This document shows positions 24,104-34,754 of a DNA stretch of 64,000 nucleotides, in pieces. The stretch's first letter is position 1; each line of letters begins with the position of its first letter. The DNA is from Nelumbo lutea (lineage: Eukaryota; Streptophyta; Magnoliopsida; Proteales; Nelumbonaceae). A program made the translations under genes and the position numbers. Under the pieces are notes generated by a model. The model did not search any database, was not told the origin of the DNA, and saw only the letters and a program-made list of their open reading frames with translations. The stretch spans positions 39,154,222 to 39,218,221 of the forward strand of contig JAKGHH010000002.1 in assembly GCA_022828595.1 (NCBI GenBank). The letters are read 5' to 3'.

Positions 24104-24551
24104 ACCTCAACGTGTATTCTACTTTGGTGTTGTCTAGGGTGAGGAGTATGAAGCCGGGTCCACTTCCCTTGGAGTTGGATGATCCATCAACAAACAACTT
24201 CGAGGTAGGTCGAGCTTCCTCCACCGACCGAGGCCTTTCTTCCTCTTCTGCTTTTGGGGTTCAGATAATGGCTTGACTGAAGGTGCATTCTACCGCGAAG
24301 TCGGACAGGACTTGCGCTTGGATTGCGGGCCTTGGATGATACTGTAAATCAAATTCGGATAGCTCGACAACCCATTTTATTACTTGTCCAGAAAAAAGTG
24401 TAGTTGAAGAGTCACTAAGGCCATGCTCGGAAATATAGCCTAAGTATCCTAACCGAGACCACAAAGGCAAAGGCCAACTACACCTCAGGATATCGGGTCT
24501 CGGCGTCATAGAGAATCTTGCTGACATAGTAGAACGGTTTCTACACTCCAT
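24080..24551 (-). pseudogene. RNase H relic of element A, truncated
   Basis: The phrase KLFVDGSSNSKGSGPG (first catalytic Asp) and YTLRFDFSASNNEA (second acidic residue region) are seen in the frame at 24224-24080. Upstream, in another frame at 24551-24261, come the connection pieces ending VELSEFDLQYHPRPAIQAQ and LSDFAVECTF. After NNEA the domain stops at the deletion that joins it to integrase, so the last two acidic residues are gone. Confidence 0.8.
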
Positions 24552-24848
24552 CTTCTTTGATCAATATTGGGTTGATGGCCTCATCCCCGGCCAAGAGGTA
24601 TAAGTATAAAACATCTCTTAAGGGTGGCCGAGTCAGGAGGGGAGGCGAGGCATGGTATGACTTTAACTCTTCAAAGGTGTGCTGAAATTTCTCCCATCCA
24701 TTGGAAGTCTTTCAATTTTTTAATGGCTTGGAAGAAGGGCAGAAATCAATTAGCCAACTTTGACATGAAGCGGCTAAGGGCAGCCACCCAGCCGATAAAG
24801 TCTTTGGGTCTCCTTGATCGACCGAGGTGGTGCCATATCCAGGATAGC

Positions 24849-25586
24849 TCAGGTCTTCTCTGGGTTGGCTTCTATACCTCGTTGTGTGATGACGAAGCCT
24901 AGGAACTTGCTTGATGTGACGCCGAAGGCACACTTGCTGGGGTTGAGCTTCATGTTATATCTCTTCAAGGTGTCAAAGGTCTCGGCCAAGTTCGAGGTGT
25001 GTTGATCGGCACTCATGCTCTTCACCACCATATCATCCATGTAGGCTTCAAAGTTTCTCCCCATTTGATGCTTGAAAACCTTATTCATGAGGGGGGGTCT
25101 TGTCATTGTCCTCGGGGTGCATCTTGATCTAGTTGTATCCAAAGAAGGCAGCCATGAAGGTAAGTAACTCATACCCTACGGTGGCATCGACGAAGTGGTC
25201 TATCCTCAGCAAAGGAAAACTGTCACTGGGGCAGGTTCAGTTGTGTTTGTAAAGTCAATACAGATTTAACATTTCCCTTTGGCTTTCTTTACCAGAACCA
25301 CATTTGACAACCAGTTAGGGTAGTGTACCTCTCAGATGAAGTCGACATCGAGTAGCTTGTCAACCTCCTCTCCTATAGCCTTCCAATGCTCTGGTGCAAA
25401 GTTCCTCTTTCTTTGCCGAACTGGCCTAGAGCTCGGGTCCACGCTCAGCCTGTGAGTGATGACTGAAGGGTCAATTTCTAGCATGTCAACGACAAACCAA
25501 GCAAAGATGTCGGCATTAGTTCTAAGGAAACTTACCAATTCGGACAGGCACTCCGGGGGAAGGTTGGACCCAACACGAACTATCAT
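24849..25586 (-). pseudogene. Reverse transcriptase relic of element A
   Basis: The N-terminal part (25586-25332) reads SFLRTNADIFAWF and APEHWKAIGEEVDKLL, the usual lead-in of Tat-like RT. The C-terminal part (25080-24849) has YMDDMVVKS, the catalytic YxDD box, then LNPSKCAFGVTSSKFLGF. In between, frames are broken, and the fingers/palm segment that normally holds the MPFGLKNA-type motif is missing near 25088-25095. This is an internal deletion of roughly 30 residues. Confidence 0.85.
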
Positions 25587-25711
25587 CTTAGGCTCGGTCT
25601 CGTCTAGAGGGACCGGGACGAGGTCCTCAGCTGGTTGGCCTCAGCTTGTTGGCTCCTCTTTGAGGTCGAGACCCTCGAGCGGCAGGGCTTCCTTGTTATT
25701 ACTCTTTAGTG

Positions 25712-26130
25712 CTACCACATAGCATTGGCGGGCGGCTTGTGATCCCCCCAAATGACTCTGACACCGTGCTCAGTGGGGAATTTGAGGGCGAGGTGGTAGA
25801 AGGAGATGGCTGCCTTGAGTGTGTGGAGGATCAGTCTCCCGAGGATGGCATTGTAGGGGGAGTTGATCCTCACGACTAGGAACTCCTTCATCCTCGTCAC
25901 CTATCGAGGCTTCGTTCCTACCGTGACGGGTAGGGTGATTCTTCCTTCCGGCCTAACCACATTGCCAGAGAAGTCGACGAGTGGTACGTCGGCAGGTTGA
26001 AGGCAGCCAAGGAACCGCTGTCTACCAGAATCCTCTTCACCATAAAATTTGTTACAATGGCCGAGATCATGAGTGTGTCATCATGGGGGACTAAGATCCC
26101 CTTCAAGTCCTCATCTTTGACTACGAGGGA
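25712..26130 (-). pseudogene. Aspartic protease relic of element A
   Basis: HDDTLMISAIVTNFMVKRILVDSGS at 26085-25995 carries the DSG active-site triad. A frame change follows. The frame at 25900-25712 then reads NSPYNAILGRLILHTLKA and HLALKFPTEHG, the C-terminal part of the pepsin-like retroviral protease of gypsy elements. Confidence 0.8.
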
Positions 26131-26283
26131 TTCTTCTTGCTTCAGTTTCTTGGAAGCAGGTCCCTAGATGTTTAGTTGCCTGGCGTAGGCCTTGCAGGCT
26201 GAGGTCGAGGCTCCACCCAAGGCTGTGCCCCCAGTGATGATGTCTATGACGTCGTCTAGCTGTTAGTGATGTTGTTGTTGCTG

Positions 26284-27855
26284 CTACAAGGACGAGGTGC
26301 CAGCCTCGCTCCCCACGTACTGCTTGTGGTGGCCGCAGTGGATAAGGGACTCTATTTCATTTTTCAACTCATAGCAGTCCTCGGTGTCATGACTAGTGCC
26401 GCGGTGGTACTTGCAATACTTTTTTGGATTCCCCCTCTTGGGGTTCCTCTTCATCTTCTCTAGCCACTTCATGTACTCATCCTTCCCCACCTACATGAGG
26501 ATCTATGTCCAAGTGGAGTTGAGTGGCGTGTATTAGTTGTAAGCCAGGGACAAGGTCAGTGGCTCCTTGTTGTCTTTGTTGTTGTTGTTACCGCTATTGT
26601 TGTTGTCTCCATTCCTTCTCTTCTTCTCTAGGCCTCTGTGATGGTGGTCATTCTCTCCTTCCTAATGATCACCTGCCGAGGAAGCCTCGATGGTGATGTA
26701 CTTTTGAGCCTTCTTAAGAAATTCCGCCTTGGACTTTGGTGGGGTCTTGGCTACCGAGCACTTGAGGGCTGAGCTAGGTAGGAAGACGCTGGTGGCAGTG
26801 TGAATGGAGACTTTGGGGTTGGGGTCTCAAATCTCGAGTTCTTCTTTCTTGAAGCGGTCGATGTAGGACCGCAAACTTTCATCGTGCTTTTGTTTGACGA
26901 CCATCAGGGAAACAACACTCTTCTGGCATCGCTTGCTACTGATGAAGTAGATGATGAAGAGGCTGACGAATTGCTCCTATGAACCGATGGAGCAAGGAGG
27001 GAGACCAAAGAACCTTCGGCAGACTGCCCCCTTGAAGGTCGTCTGGAAAGTCTGGTATGTCAGAGCGTTGGAGTATCCATAAAGGAGCATGAGCGCCTTG
27101 AAACTTTTCAGGTGGTCGTTTGGGTTGGTCATCCCATCGTACATTTCTAGCACTAGTGCTTTGAAGTGTGAGGGGAGGCGAAGATGATGCCCAAGGTGAA
27201 GCCATCCATCCTCCTGAGTAGATGCCTCTGGTTGGCCAAGGTTTCAGCTTGTCTTTCTCTGACTTGGCAGAGCTCATCCTTGATGGCTCCAAGTTTCGCT
27301 TGCAGGTCGACAATTCGTTGGTCAAGGGGCTCTGTCTTGGTCCTCGCGGACTCGGTGGGGGTCGGCCTGGACCCCTGAATATTCTGATGTAGGCCCATGT
27401 CTATTCCTTCTAGCCCGTCTGCCATTCAAGAGGCATTAGAGATCCGAGACACATGAGGGAGAGGCGTGGCATCGGCCCTCGGCCCTCGAGAGGGGGATGT
27501 GATGACTTGATGACCCACCTTCATCCCAAGAATTCTCTCTTCGCCAGTAGTAATGGTGTTCTGGATCTCAGTGGTGGTTGCGAGACTGTGCAGATTCTTC
27601 CCCTCTTCGACTAGGGGATCGTGAGGTCCTCTGCAGCTGACTGGCACGTCTACTGCTATCGGACTCTGAGGGGTCTGGAGACGTACGATCGCCATTATGC
27701 CCCAGGCTTCCAGCAGAGCGGCCGCCCAGAGGGTGACCTCCTGTCGGGTGTCCCACCTCGTCTAGCCTCCTATCGAAGTCATCGAGCTTATCGATGACTA
27801 TTTGGAGTTGGTCCCTTGTGACCAAGTTCTGAATGTTCCTAGTATTTCTTGCCAT
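26284..27855 (-). pseudogene. Gag relic of element A
   Basis: The start MARNTRNIQNLV is at 27855. The capsid-like region (about 27160-26720) reads, across frames, MYDGMTNPNDHLKSFKALM and FKGAVCRRFF, the retrotransposon gag domain. A zinc-knuckle-like motif KYCKYHRGTSHDTEDCYELK sits near the end (26430-26370). Frameshifts and stops divide it into at least four pieces. Gag would form the particle that packages the element RNA. Confidence 0.75.
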
Positions 27856-27930
27856 ACTGACTGAAGCTTGGGCTTAGGAGCTGATTCTTTTAGATTTTAA
27901 AGAAGTTTGATTGGGAGTAGTCTTAGTGAT

Positions 27931-27954
27931 GTTCCTAGAGATGACGCCAATTTT
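27931..27954 (-). other. Primer-binding-like site of element A
   Basis: On the minus strand the bases after the 5' LTR read aaaaattggcgtcatctctagg. The core ttggcgtcatc is close to the ttggcgccgtc of element B, so it is the expected tRNA-primer site, with mutations. The tRNA cannot be named with certainty. Confidence 0.55.
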
Positions 27955-28064
27955 TGATGGTCAAAATGGGTTGAGGGCAACACCGTAAATTCTCTCCCAA
28001 GCCGAGGTGTTGTTGAGTGGTCCGAGGTCCGAGATGACCGAGGACTAGTAGGCCAGTCCTGCAC
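27955..28064 (-). repeat. 5' LTR remnant of element A
   Basis: It begins TGATGG and matches the 3' LTR until ccagtcctgcac at 28064, where unrelated AT-rich DNA begins. About 445 bp of the LTR, with its promoter, are missing, so the element cannot be transcribed from here. Confidence 0.8.
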
Positions 28065-28640
28065 AAATAAGAAATAATTTTAATTTATTTTTATGTTAAT
28101 AAGTTAAATATTTTTTACTAATATTATCTTATTTATTATTTATGAATTTTACTATTTCAAATATGAAACATGTAAAAAATACAAAAAAAAAATTATATAT
28201 TTCATAAAATGATTGGTTCTAGACCTGAATCAATTATGGACAAGTAAGAATGAGAATCAATCCAATAATTAATCAAGACAAAATTATGGAATCAAAACTA
28301 TTATAATTATGTTCAGTCAATTTAGCTCCATCGGGGTAGACCCAACCCATTGGTTCAGCCCTAGTTTTTCTTAAATAAATTAAATTAAATAAATAAAAGT
28401 CTATTGGGATGGGACTGGTATAAGCTATCTCGAACCAAACCCAACCCGTTGACAACACTAAATATTGGACTCAAGGGGAGAGAATAATATGTTAGTAAAT
28501 TATTACTAAATAAATAATTTAGTAAAATAAAAAAATCAATGTTTATTAAAATTTATCTCTTAATATCACACCTCTTTTATTCTATCGATTTATTTTATTA
28601 AAATAAATAATTTATTTAATTTTATTAAATAAATAAATGT
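28065..28640. other. Intergenic DNA, no feature
   Basis: AT-rich sequence after the truncated LTR. The only frame of note (28273-28458, minus) has no recognisable domain. Confidence 0.5.
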
Positions 28641-28644
28641 TTAG

Positions 28645-28646
<2 letters not shown>

Positions 28647-28679
<33 letters not shown>

Positions 28680-28680
28680 A
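28647..28680. repeat. (AAT)n / (AAAT)n microsatellite
   Basis: About nine repeats of ATA/AAT followed by a few AAAT units. Confidence 0.85.
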
Positions 28681-29885
28681 AATTTGAGATAGAGAATAAT
28701 TTAGAGAGAGAGTTGAGAAAGAAGAGGAATAGCATTTTATTTATAGGATGCCATAATCGTAAATAATTGTATATGACACTACTATAATTTTCGAATACCA
28801 TTGAGTCAATTATATAAAGAGATTCGTTTTATATGTAACATTACTGTAATTTTTGAATACTATAAAGGCAATTATATAGAAAGTTTTATCTTATATGTGA
28901 TATTTTTACAATTTTCAGATAAAAAAAATGAAAAAAAAGAGAATAAAGAAGAAAAGAGAAAGAAAAAGAGAAAAATGTGTAATAATTAAAGAACGGAGTC
29001 AAATCTATTTCCATCCCACAATTAACATGTAGCATTAGGTTGCAAATGGGTTTGGGTAGATCAACCTGACATAACCCAACTCAACTTGCACCCTTAACAC
29101 AGAGAGCTGACCTGTCCCATTTAAGTTGAATTGAGATTTTGCTATTCAGAAAGTGTTCCTCACAACCACATCCCACTATATATTGAAAATATCTCCGTGA
29201 ATAATAGATAGAAAGAAATGAGATATTCCCGATGTGCATTGGGATATGCTGTGATGTGTGCGATGAACGCTTTGTGAAGAACAGATCGGACTCTCCATGG
29301 TCCAGGAGGATAAGTGCGCATGGCATGCAACCTCAAAGGATAGCACGTGTCCGTATAATACAAAATTCAAGGATCACCATTTGTGGCCCCATCACATTAC
29401 TCAAACAGGTGCATGCGGGTTTGTGGGTTCGATGTCGGGTCGATGAAAGGAGGGCAACGGGCAACCCAGATTATCAAGCTTTGACCATGACACATGACAC
29501 CAAGACCTTAGTTAGAGTCCGAGGAAACTGAAGTTAGGGTTTTCCCAACTATGATTTTTAGAGTTCACGGAGGGGGTTTGGTGTCTGAGGTGTTAGTATA
29601 GAAAACTCAAGAGAAGTGTAGTGGCAGAGAATAAAGGATATATATGGATTTGATTTATCATCAAGAGATAAACTGGCTGTTGTGGTTAATGAGCAAATTA
29701 CAATTCTGTCACTGAAGGCATTGCAGTGTGATCTCTTAGTCTGTAAGACATGTAGGCAAACTTGACTGGAGTTGGTAACTGTCCAATGAATAAGGACTTC
29801 TTGTTGCTTTCTTTTGAATCTTAAATTCGATCTAAAATTGCTTGGGAATGGGTTTGAGCATTGAAACATGGTAAGTGGATGAGTG
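28681..29885. other. Intergenic DNA, no feature
   Basis: Contains gttgcaaatgggtttgggta..caacttgcaccctt at 29039-29097, an end of a GGGTT-type repeat. Frames of 81-103 codons at 29081-29869 overlap on both strands and show no domain. Confidence 0.5.
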
Positions 29886-30092
29886 CTAGGGCTGTTTACG
29901 GGTCGGGTTGGGTCGGTTTATTAGGGTTTTTTCAATTGACCTGGCCTGGTCGGGTTACCTGAGATGGAAACCGAAATCGACCCAGTATTAAGCAAAAGCG
30001 ACCTGGTCGGTCTGAATCGGGTTGGATCGGTTTGGGTCGGTTTTGATTTTTCTCCTGTATAAAAAGGACATAGAAGCCTAGAAGGAAATATC

Positions 30093-30174
30093 TATTCTGA
30101 AAACTGAAAACTAAAAACTAAAGCTTTTAAGATATTTTCTGGAAATATATTTAAAACTGAAATATGTATTTTAG

Positions 30175-30217
<43 letters not shown>

Positions 30218-30419
30218 CAAAAATATACATACAAATATATTGGAATATATATTTTTTGGAAATATATATCTCACATATTTCAGAATATATATTTTTTGGA
30301 TATAGATTTTTTCAGATATTTCGGTTTTTATGCAAAACCGAAATATCTTTATTTAACAGTTTTATATATAAAATATATTTAAAGTAAAACCAAAATATAT
30401 ATTTAAATAGATTAGGTTT
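30093..30419. repeat. First unit of AT-rich tandem repeat (~320 bp)
   Basis: It starts ctgaaaactgaaaactaaa and includes gatattttctggaaatatat, a (TA)n run (30178-30212), ctcacatatttcagaatata and ttaggtttttcatataaaac. A second unit begins at 30420 and, after the gypsy insertion, resumes at 39106. Before it, 29889-30060 is rich in gggtcgg words, typical of plant dispersed repeats. Confidence 0.75.
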
Positions 30420-30492
30420 TTCATATAAAACTGAAAACTGAAGTTTTTAAGATATTTTTTGGAAATATATTTAAAACTAAAATATGTATTTT

Positions 30493-30544
<52 letters not shown>

Positions 30545-30568
30545 GATGTTGTATATATATATATATGT

Positions 30569-30614
<46 letters not shown>
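30420..30614. repeat. Second unit of the tandem repeat, left part
   Basis: It repeats aaaactgaagtttttaagat, ttggaaatatatttaaaact and a long (TA)n tract, and is cut at 30614 by the LTR of element B. The rest of the unit is at 39106-39340. Within it, at 30533-30551, lies gtatgtatgatgttgta, a partial copy of the insertion junction. Confidence 0.75.
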
Positions 30615-30616
<2 letters not shown>

Positions 30617-31444
30617 ATGTTGCGCAATCCGAGCACTCCTATCTGGCAACTGACTGGCTCCTAGCTAGCGACGGACGGTACCTGAGAAGAAGACGGTGAA
30701 GGATTCCCGGGGGACTTGCCCGGTGGGAATACTCTTATGCTTAAGTTAGAACGCTGGAGAAAGCAGTAAAGAGTGCAAAGAAGGCTAAGAGTGCAGGTCA
30801 CGCTAGATCACTGAGTGTTCGAGATTAGCTCGAGGCAGAATTCAGATAATTCCGGGTGTTCAATATACCTTTTCCCCTTCGACCATGGGGTTCTTAAATA
30901 TGGTCGTTCTTGTCAAATCGGGCGTAACCGCCACTGGACCTCTGTCGCAGCCGTTATTTGCCAGGGCTGCGCAGGTAACCGTTGTAGTGTACTACCCAAT
31001 CGGATGAGTGACACGTCTCGGAAGGACAGACACTTCACCATCCGTCGAGAGAAGTGGGTGCAGTCTGTCGGGTTGGCAGGGACTGCGCCGACGTGGTGCA
31101 GTTTGATGGGTACAGTCTTGTCAGATAGAAGCTTCTTGAAAACATCGCATTGCTTAGTAGCGAGCTGCCTTGTAGCGAGCTCCTAGGGGTACTTCAAGGT
31201 GTTTCTTCTTGAGGTTGCCCTTGGGGCAGTTTTTTTGCCTAAGTATTGGAGCGGCCTGGTTATCCTAGCTCGCGAGCTGGGATAGGCTTGTCTTGGAGTA
31301 TTCCCTTTTAGTACACCGGGGGTCCTCGAGCTCGTGCTGTAGCGAGCTCACCCTATGGCGAGCTATGACGTTGAACTGTTACTTGTGCTGAGCCATGTCC
31401 ACATGTCACCGTCTCAAGTGGTCGAGTCAAATCACCCTCCATCA
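30615..31444 (-). repeat. 3' LTR of gypsy element B
   Basis: 830 bp. It matches 38199-39105 along its length but lacks three short blocks present there: about 11 bp near 31085, about 15 bp near 31165 and about 50 bp near 31368. These lie at repeats of the word gtagcgagct. A TATA-like TATTTAAG on the minus strand lies near 30890-30900. Confidence 0.92.
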
Positions 31445-31462
31445 ATTGCCCCCCCACTCCTC
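31445..31462 (-). other. Polypurine tract of element B
   Basis: On the minus strand gaggagtgggggggcaat ends directly at the 3' LTR. Confidence 0.8.
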
Positions 31463-32154
31463 GGGCAAAGGGTGCTACCTTAGCGTGAGGAGTTCATGAA
31501 GTGTAACGGGTGGATTTGACCCGAAGTTCAAACTTGATTGACCGCTCGCATTGAATGTGCATGCGGAAGTCAGGGGATTTATGGACTTCTCGAATGCCGA
31601 AAAACGCGACGAAGCGGCTCTTAACTCCGAAAGTCATGGAGTCGTCATTACCTTAATCATGGGAGACGTGTAACCAGTCACGTTTCGGTTTCAGAAGACG
31701 TGCAGTCAACTTGACTGTGAACCGTCAGATCTGTCTTAATCTGAGTCGTCGATTTGAGGGCACAGTGGCTATAAATAGGAGGGCCCCAGGCCTCACTTTC
31801 TTTTATGCTAACTTGCCTTATTTTGGGATTTTGAGGTCACGTCTCCATCTAGTTGCCCGAGCTCTTCTGTATGGCATGCTCTTTACTTTCTATCGAAGCA
31901 ATTTTATCACTTGAGTTGTTAGAGCTACATACCCGAAGTAGGATTTTTCGGTAGTTTTTACCCCGAGCTGTCTCTTGGTGCTTGAGGTGTTTTTATAGTA
32001 TACCCCTTAGTAGTTACCATGTATGCCCGATCTGTATGTTCACAGGTCGTTCCTTGTTAGGTTCAACCAATATACCGAGACAAGCTACACTTCATAGGGT
32101 TCACACCCGAGCTGCATACGCCTCCGATACTAATACTTAGCCTTTGCTAATGAA
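31463..32154. other. Spacer of element B where the antisense ORF is expected
   Basis: No long frame survives. A plus-strand TATA (31770) is present as in element A. The 67-codon frame at 31711-31914 does not show the PF04195-like motifs. The antisense ORF therefore seems lost or reduced in this copy. Confidence 0.55.
31770..31777 (+). promoter_or_regulatory. Plus-strand TATA box in element B spacer
   Basis: ggctataaataggagggccc is a good plant TATA context, about 325 bp inside the polypurine tract and pointing against gag-pol. Its position parallels the TATA before the antisense ORF of element A. Confidence 0.5.
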
Positions 32155-32455
32155 GTGGTTGGGTCTTTCACAGTGCCGAGGTCTTAGTTTGCTCAGTTCT
32201 TTAACCCTTAGGCTGAGGGAGTGACTTATAGTCCACGCTTGGAGTTTGCCCATGCCATGGAGGCAACTGGGTCTTATCGTGCCAAGGTCTACGTTAGCTC
32301 GGCATTTTGGCCCTTAGGCTCTGAGAGTGACTCGTGGTCTACTTAGTAGTTTGCCCATGCCATAGAGGTGACTAGGTCGCCGAGGTCTGCGTTAGCTCGG
32401 CGTTTTGGCCCTTAGGCTTTGAGAGTGACTCATGGTCTACTCAGTAGTTACTGGT
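32155..32455. repeat. Tandem repeat of ~105 bp, three copies
   Basis: The phrases gtttgcccatgccat, gtctgcgttagctcgg, ttttggcccttaggct and gagagtgact.gtggtctact recur at intervals of roughly 103-109 bp. Tandem repeats in the spacer next to integrase are a common feature of Tat-type elements. Confidence 0.75.
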
Positions 32456-32539
32456 AATACTGCCTTAAGTTGACAATATTCCACGCCCAAGGTACTTGTT
32501 TCCCTTTTAAGGTTTCGAGCTCGTATGTTCCTTCCTCGA

Positions 32540-33660
32540 GCACCCGTTTCACTCGGTAAAGTCCTTCCCAATTCAATCCGAGCTTGTCAACACCGGGCTC
32601 AGGTACCATAACTTTACGAAGGACCAGGTCACCGACGCGGAGGTTCCGCTTCTTGACCCTAGCGTTATAGTACCGAGCTACTCTTTGCTAGTAGGCTACG
32701 GTCCTGATATATGCGAGGTCCCTTACTTCATCAAGTAGGTCGAGGTTGGTACGTATCATTTGCCTTGTCATCATACGCTTCTAGTCGTAGCGAGTAAACT
32801 TCGATTTCGGCTAGGATGACTGCTTTAGTGTCATAGGTAAGGTTGAAGGGGGTCTCTCCTGTGACGGTCTTCACTGTGGTTCGATAAGCCCATAGAACAC
32901 TAGGTAGCTCGTCTGCCCATAGTCCTTTAGCTCGGTCTAACCGTTCCTTCAGTCCACGAAGGATAGCTCTGTTCGTAACTTCTACTTGACCGTTTGCTTG
33001 AGGGTGTGTGACTGAAGTGAAGTTTTGTCAGATTCCCATGTCTTGGCACCAGTTCTAGAATTTAATGTCTTTGAACTGCTTACCATTATCAGAAATCAGT
33101 ACTCGAGGTAACCCAAAATGGCACACTATATTTTTCCAAAAGAAGTTCTATACGTTTCGAGCTGTGATTGTTACGAGAGCTTCAACTTCTACCCACTTGG
33201 TGAAATAATCAACTACTACCACTAAGAACTTCCTCTGGCCTGTCGCTGGTGGAAACGGTCCAAATATATGGATGCCCCATTGTGCGAAAGGCCACGGGCT
33301 AGTGAGATACTTGTGGTCAACAACTGGCTGATGATGGATATTGGCATGCTTCTGGCACTTGTCACACTTTCTGATGAGCTCAATAGCATCTGCTTTCATT
33401 GTTGGCCAATAGTACCCCTATCGTAGAGCTTTTTGGGCGAGAGCCCTGCCCCCCAAGTGTCTGCTGCATAGGCCCTCATGAGTGTCACGGAGCACAAGCT
33501 CGGCTTCGGAAGGTCGCAAGCAACGCATGTAGGGGAGCATGTAGGATATTTGGTACAGCCGTTCGTCTATCATGACGTATTTAGCCGCCTGACGCTCTTC
33601 CCTCCTGGCAGCGTTGCGTAGGGAGGGTCCCATGTAGCAGGAAGCTCGCAAGTGGGTCAA
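32540..33660 (-). pseudogene. Integrase of element B
   Basis: The zinc-binding part reads HEGLCSRHLGGRALAQ (33535-33420) and, after an in-frame TAG, RKCDKCQ (33366-33346). The core follows: QWGIHIFGPFP, in which the first catalytic Asp has become His (codon CAT). DYFTKWVEVEAL, LISDNGKQF (second Asp kept) and ANGQVEVTNR (Glu kept) come next. In-frame stops lie at the RQGYYW-type position (33418-33420), in KF*NWC (33056-33058) and in GI*QNF (33029-33031). All can be explained by C-to-T changes. The C-terminal part continues to about 32540. Inactive as it stands. Confidence 0.85.
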
Positions 33661-34330
33661 TCCAAGTCGGCTCTGCTTGAACGACAGGAGCGGCCTCCTC
33701 TACCCCCCCCTCGAGAATGCTAGGCCAAGGCAGGTTCTCTATGTACATGGTTCTCATGGTATTATCACTGGTGCTGGCTAATTGGGACAGGGCGTCGGCC
33801 TCAGCGTTCTCCGACCTTGGGATTTGCCTAATGAAGTGTGACTGGAAGTTGAACAGAGCCTCTCTTACTTTGGCTAAGTAAGCAATCATAGTTGGTTCGC
33901 GAGCTTCGTATTCGCCTGTGACTTGATTGATCACGAGCTTGGAATCGCTACAGATGACGATATGCTTGCCTTTCACTTCTTTGGCTAGAGCCAGCTCGGC
34001 TATTAATGCCTCGTACTCTGCTTCATTGTTGGACGTCGTGAACTCGAAGCGTAGTGCATACTCCAGTTTTGTGCCACTTGGGCCGTACAGAACGATTCCA
34101 GCTCTGCTGCCCTACTGGTTTGAGGAGCCATCTACGTGAAGGATCCAGGGCTCTTCATCCCAGTTTGCGCTTGGCCTAACTAGGAGAGATGTCACACTGG
34201 TTGCTACCTCACGGTGCTCGAACTCAACCGGCCTAGGAGCTTCGAGCTCGCCCGAATTGGGGGCCTCGTGCTCAATCGGCCTGGGGACTTCGGAGCTGAA
34301 AGTGCATTCCGCGACGAAGTCTGCTAAGCC
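33581..34330 (-). pseudogene. RNase H of element B
   Basis: All four acidic positions are seen: LHVDGSSN (34135-34110), NNEAEYEAL (about 34045-34020), ICSDSKLVINQV (33955-33915) and AEADALSQL (33800-33780). One TAG stop follows SSNQ (about 34106). The domain lies directly after the RT connection and before the HHCC part of integrase, as in all Ty3/gypsy pol genes. It degrades the RNA strand of the RNA-DNA hybrid during replication. Confidence 0.85.
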
Positions 34331-34754
34331 TTGGGCCTTGATAGCAGTTCACGGCTTGTATTGGAGGTCGTACTCGCTGAGCTCAATGGCCCACTTCGTC
34401 AATCGGCCAGAGACCTCGAGCTTGAATAGAACTTGCCTCAGAGGTTTGATGGTGAGGACGACAACAATATGAGCTTGGAAGTACGAACAAAGCTTTCGAG
34501 CTGCAATAACTAGTGCATAGGCCAACCTTTCTATCTTCGGATATCTCGTCTTTGCTCCCTACAACACCTTACTAACATAGTAGATAGCTCGTTGGACCCG
34601 ATCTACCTCTTTTATTAGTACCGAGTTGACCACTTCGTCACTTGCTGAGAGGTACAACTCTAAAACATCACCCTCCTCAGGCCGGGTCAAGACTGGCATG
34701 CTAGCGAGGTACCTTTTGAGCTCGTCGAACGCGAGCTGGCAATCTTTAGTCCAT

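Larger units (their letters stand above)
18916..28064 (-). mobile_element. Decayed Tat-like Ty3/gypsy retrotransposon (element A)
   Basis: Reading on the minus strand: truncated 5' LTR, primer-binding-like site, gag, protease, reverse transcriptase, RNase H, integrase, a long extra region with an ORF on the opposite strand, polypurine tract and 3' LTR. The pol order (PR-RT-RH-IN) defines Ty3/gypsy. The antisense ORF downstream of integrase and the absence of a chromodomain signal fit the Tat lineage (known from Grande-type elements). The coding region is broken by stops, frameshifts and at least two internal deletions. The 5' LTR is cut to 110 bp, so no target duplication can be read. Confidence 0.85.

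Noticed and set aside
29081..29531. Overlapping frames on both strands (81-99 codons)
   Set aside because: Mutually overlapping, no domain, next to a MITE-like end; best explained by chance.
30815..31186. 123-codon frame inside the LTR of element B as a gene
   Set aside because: It lies entirely in the LTR; the other LTR does not keep it open.
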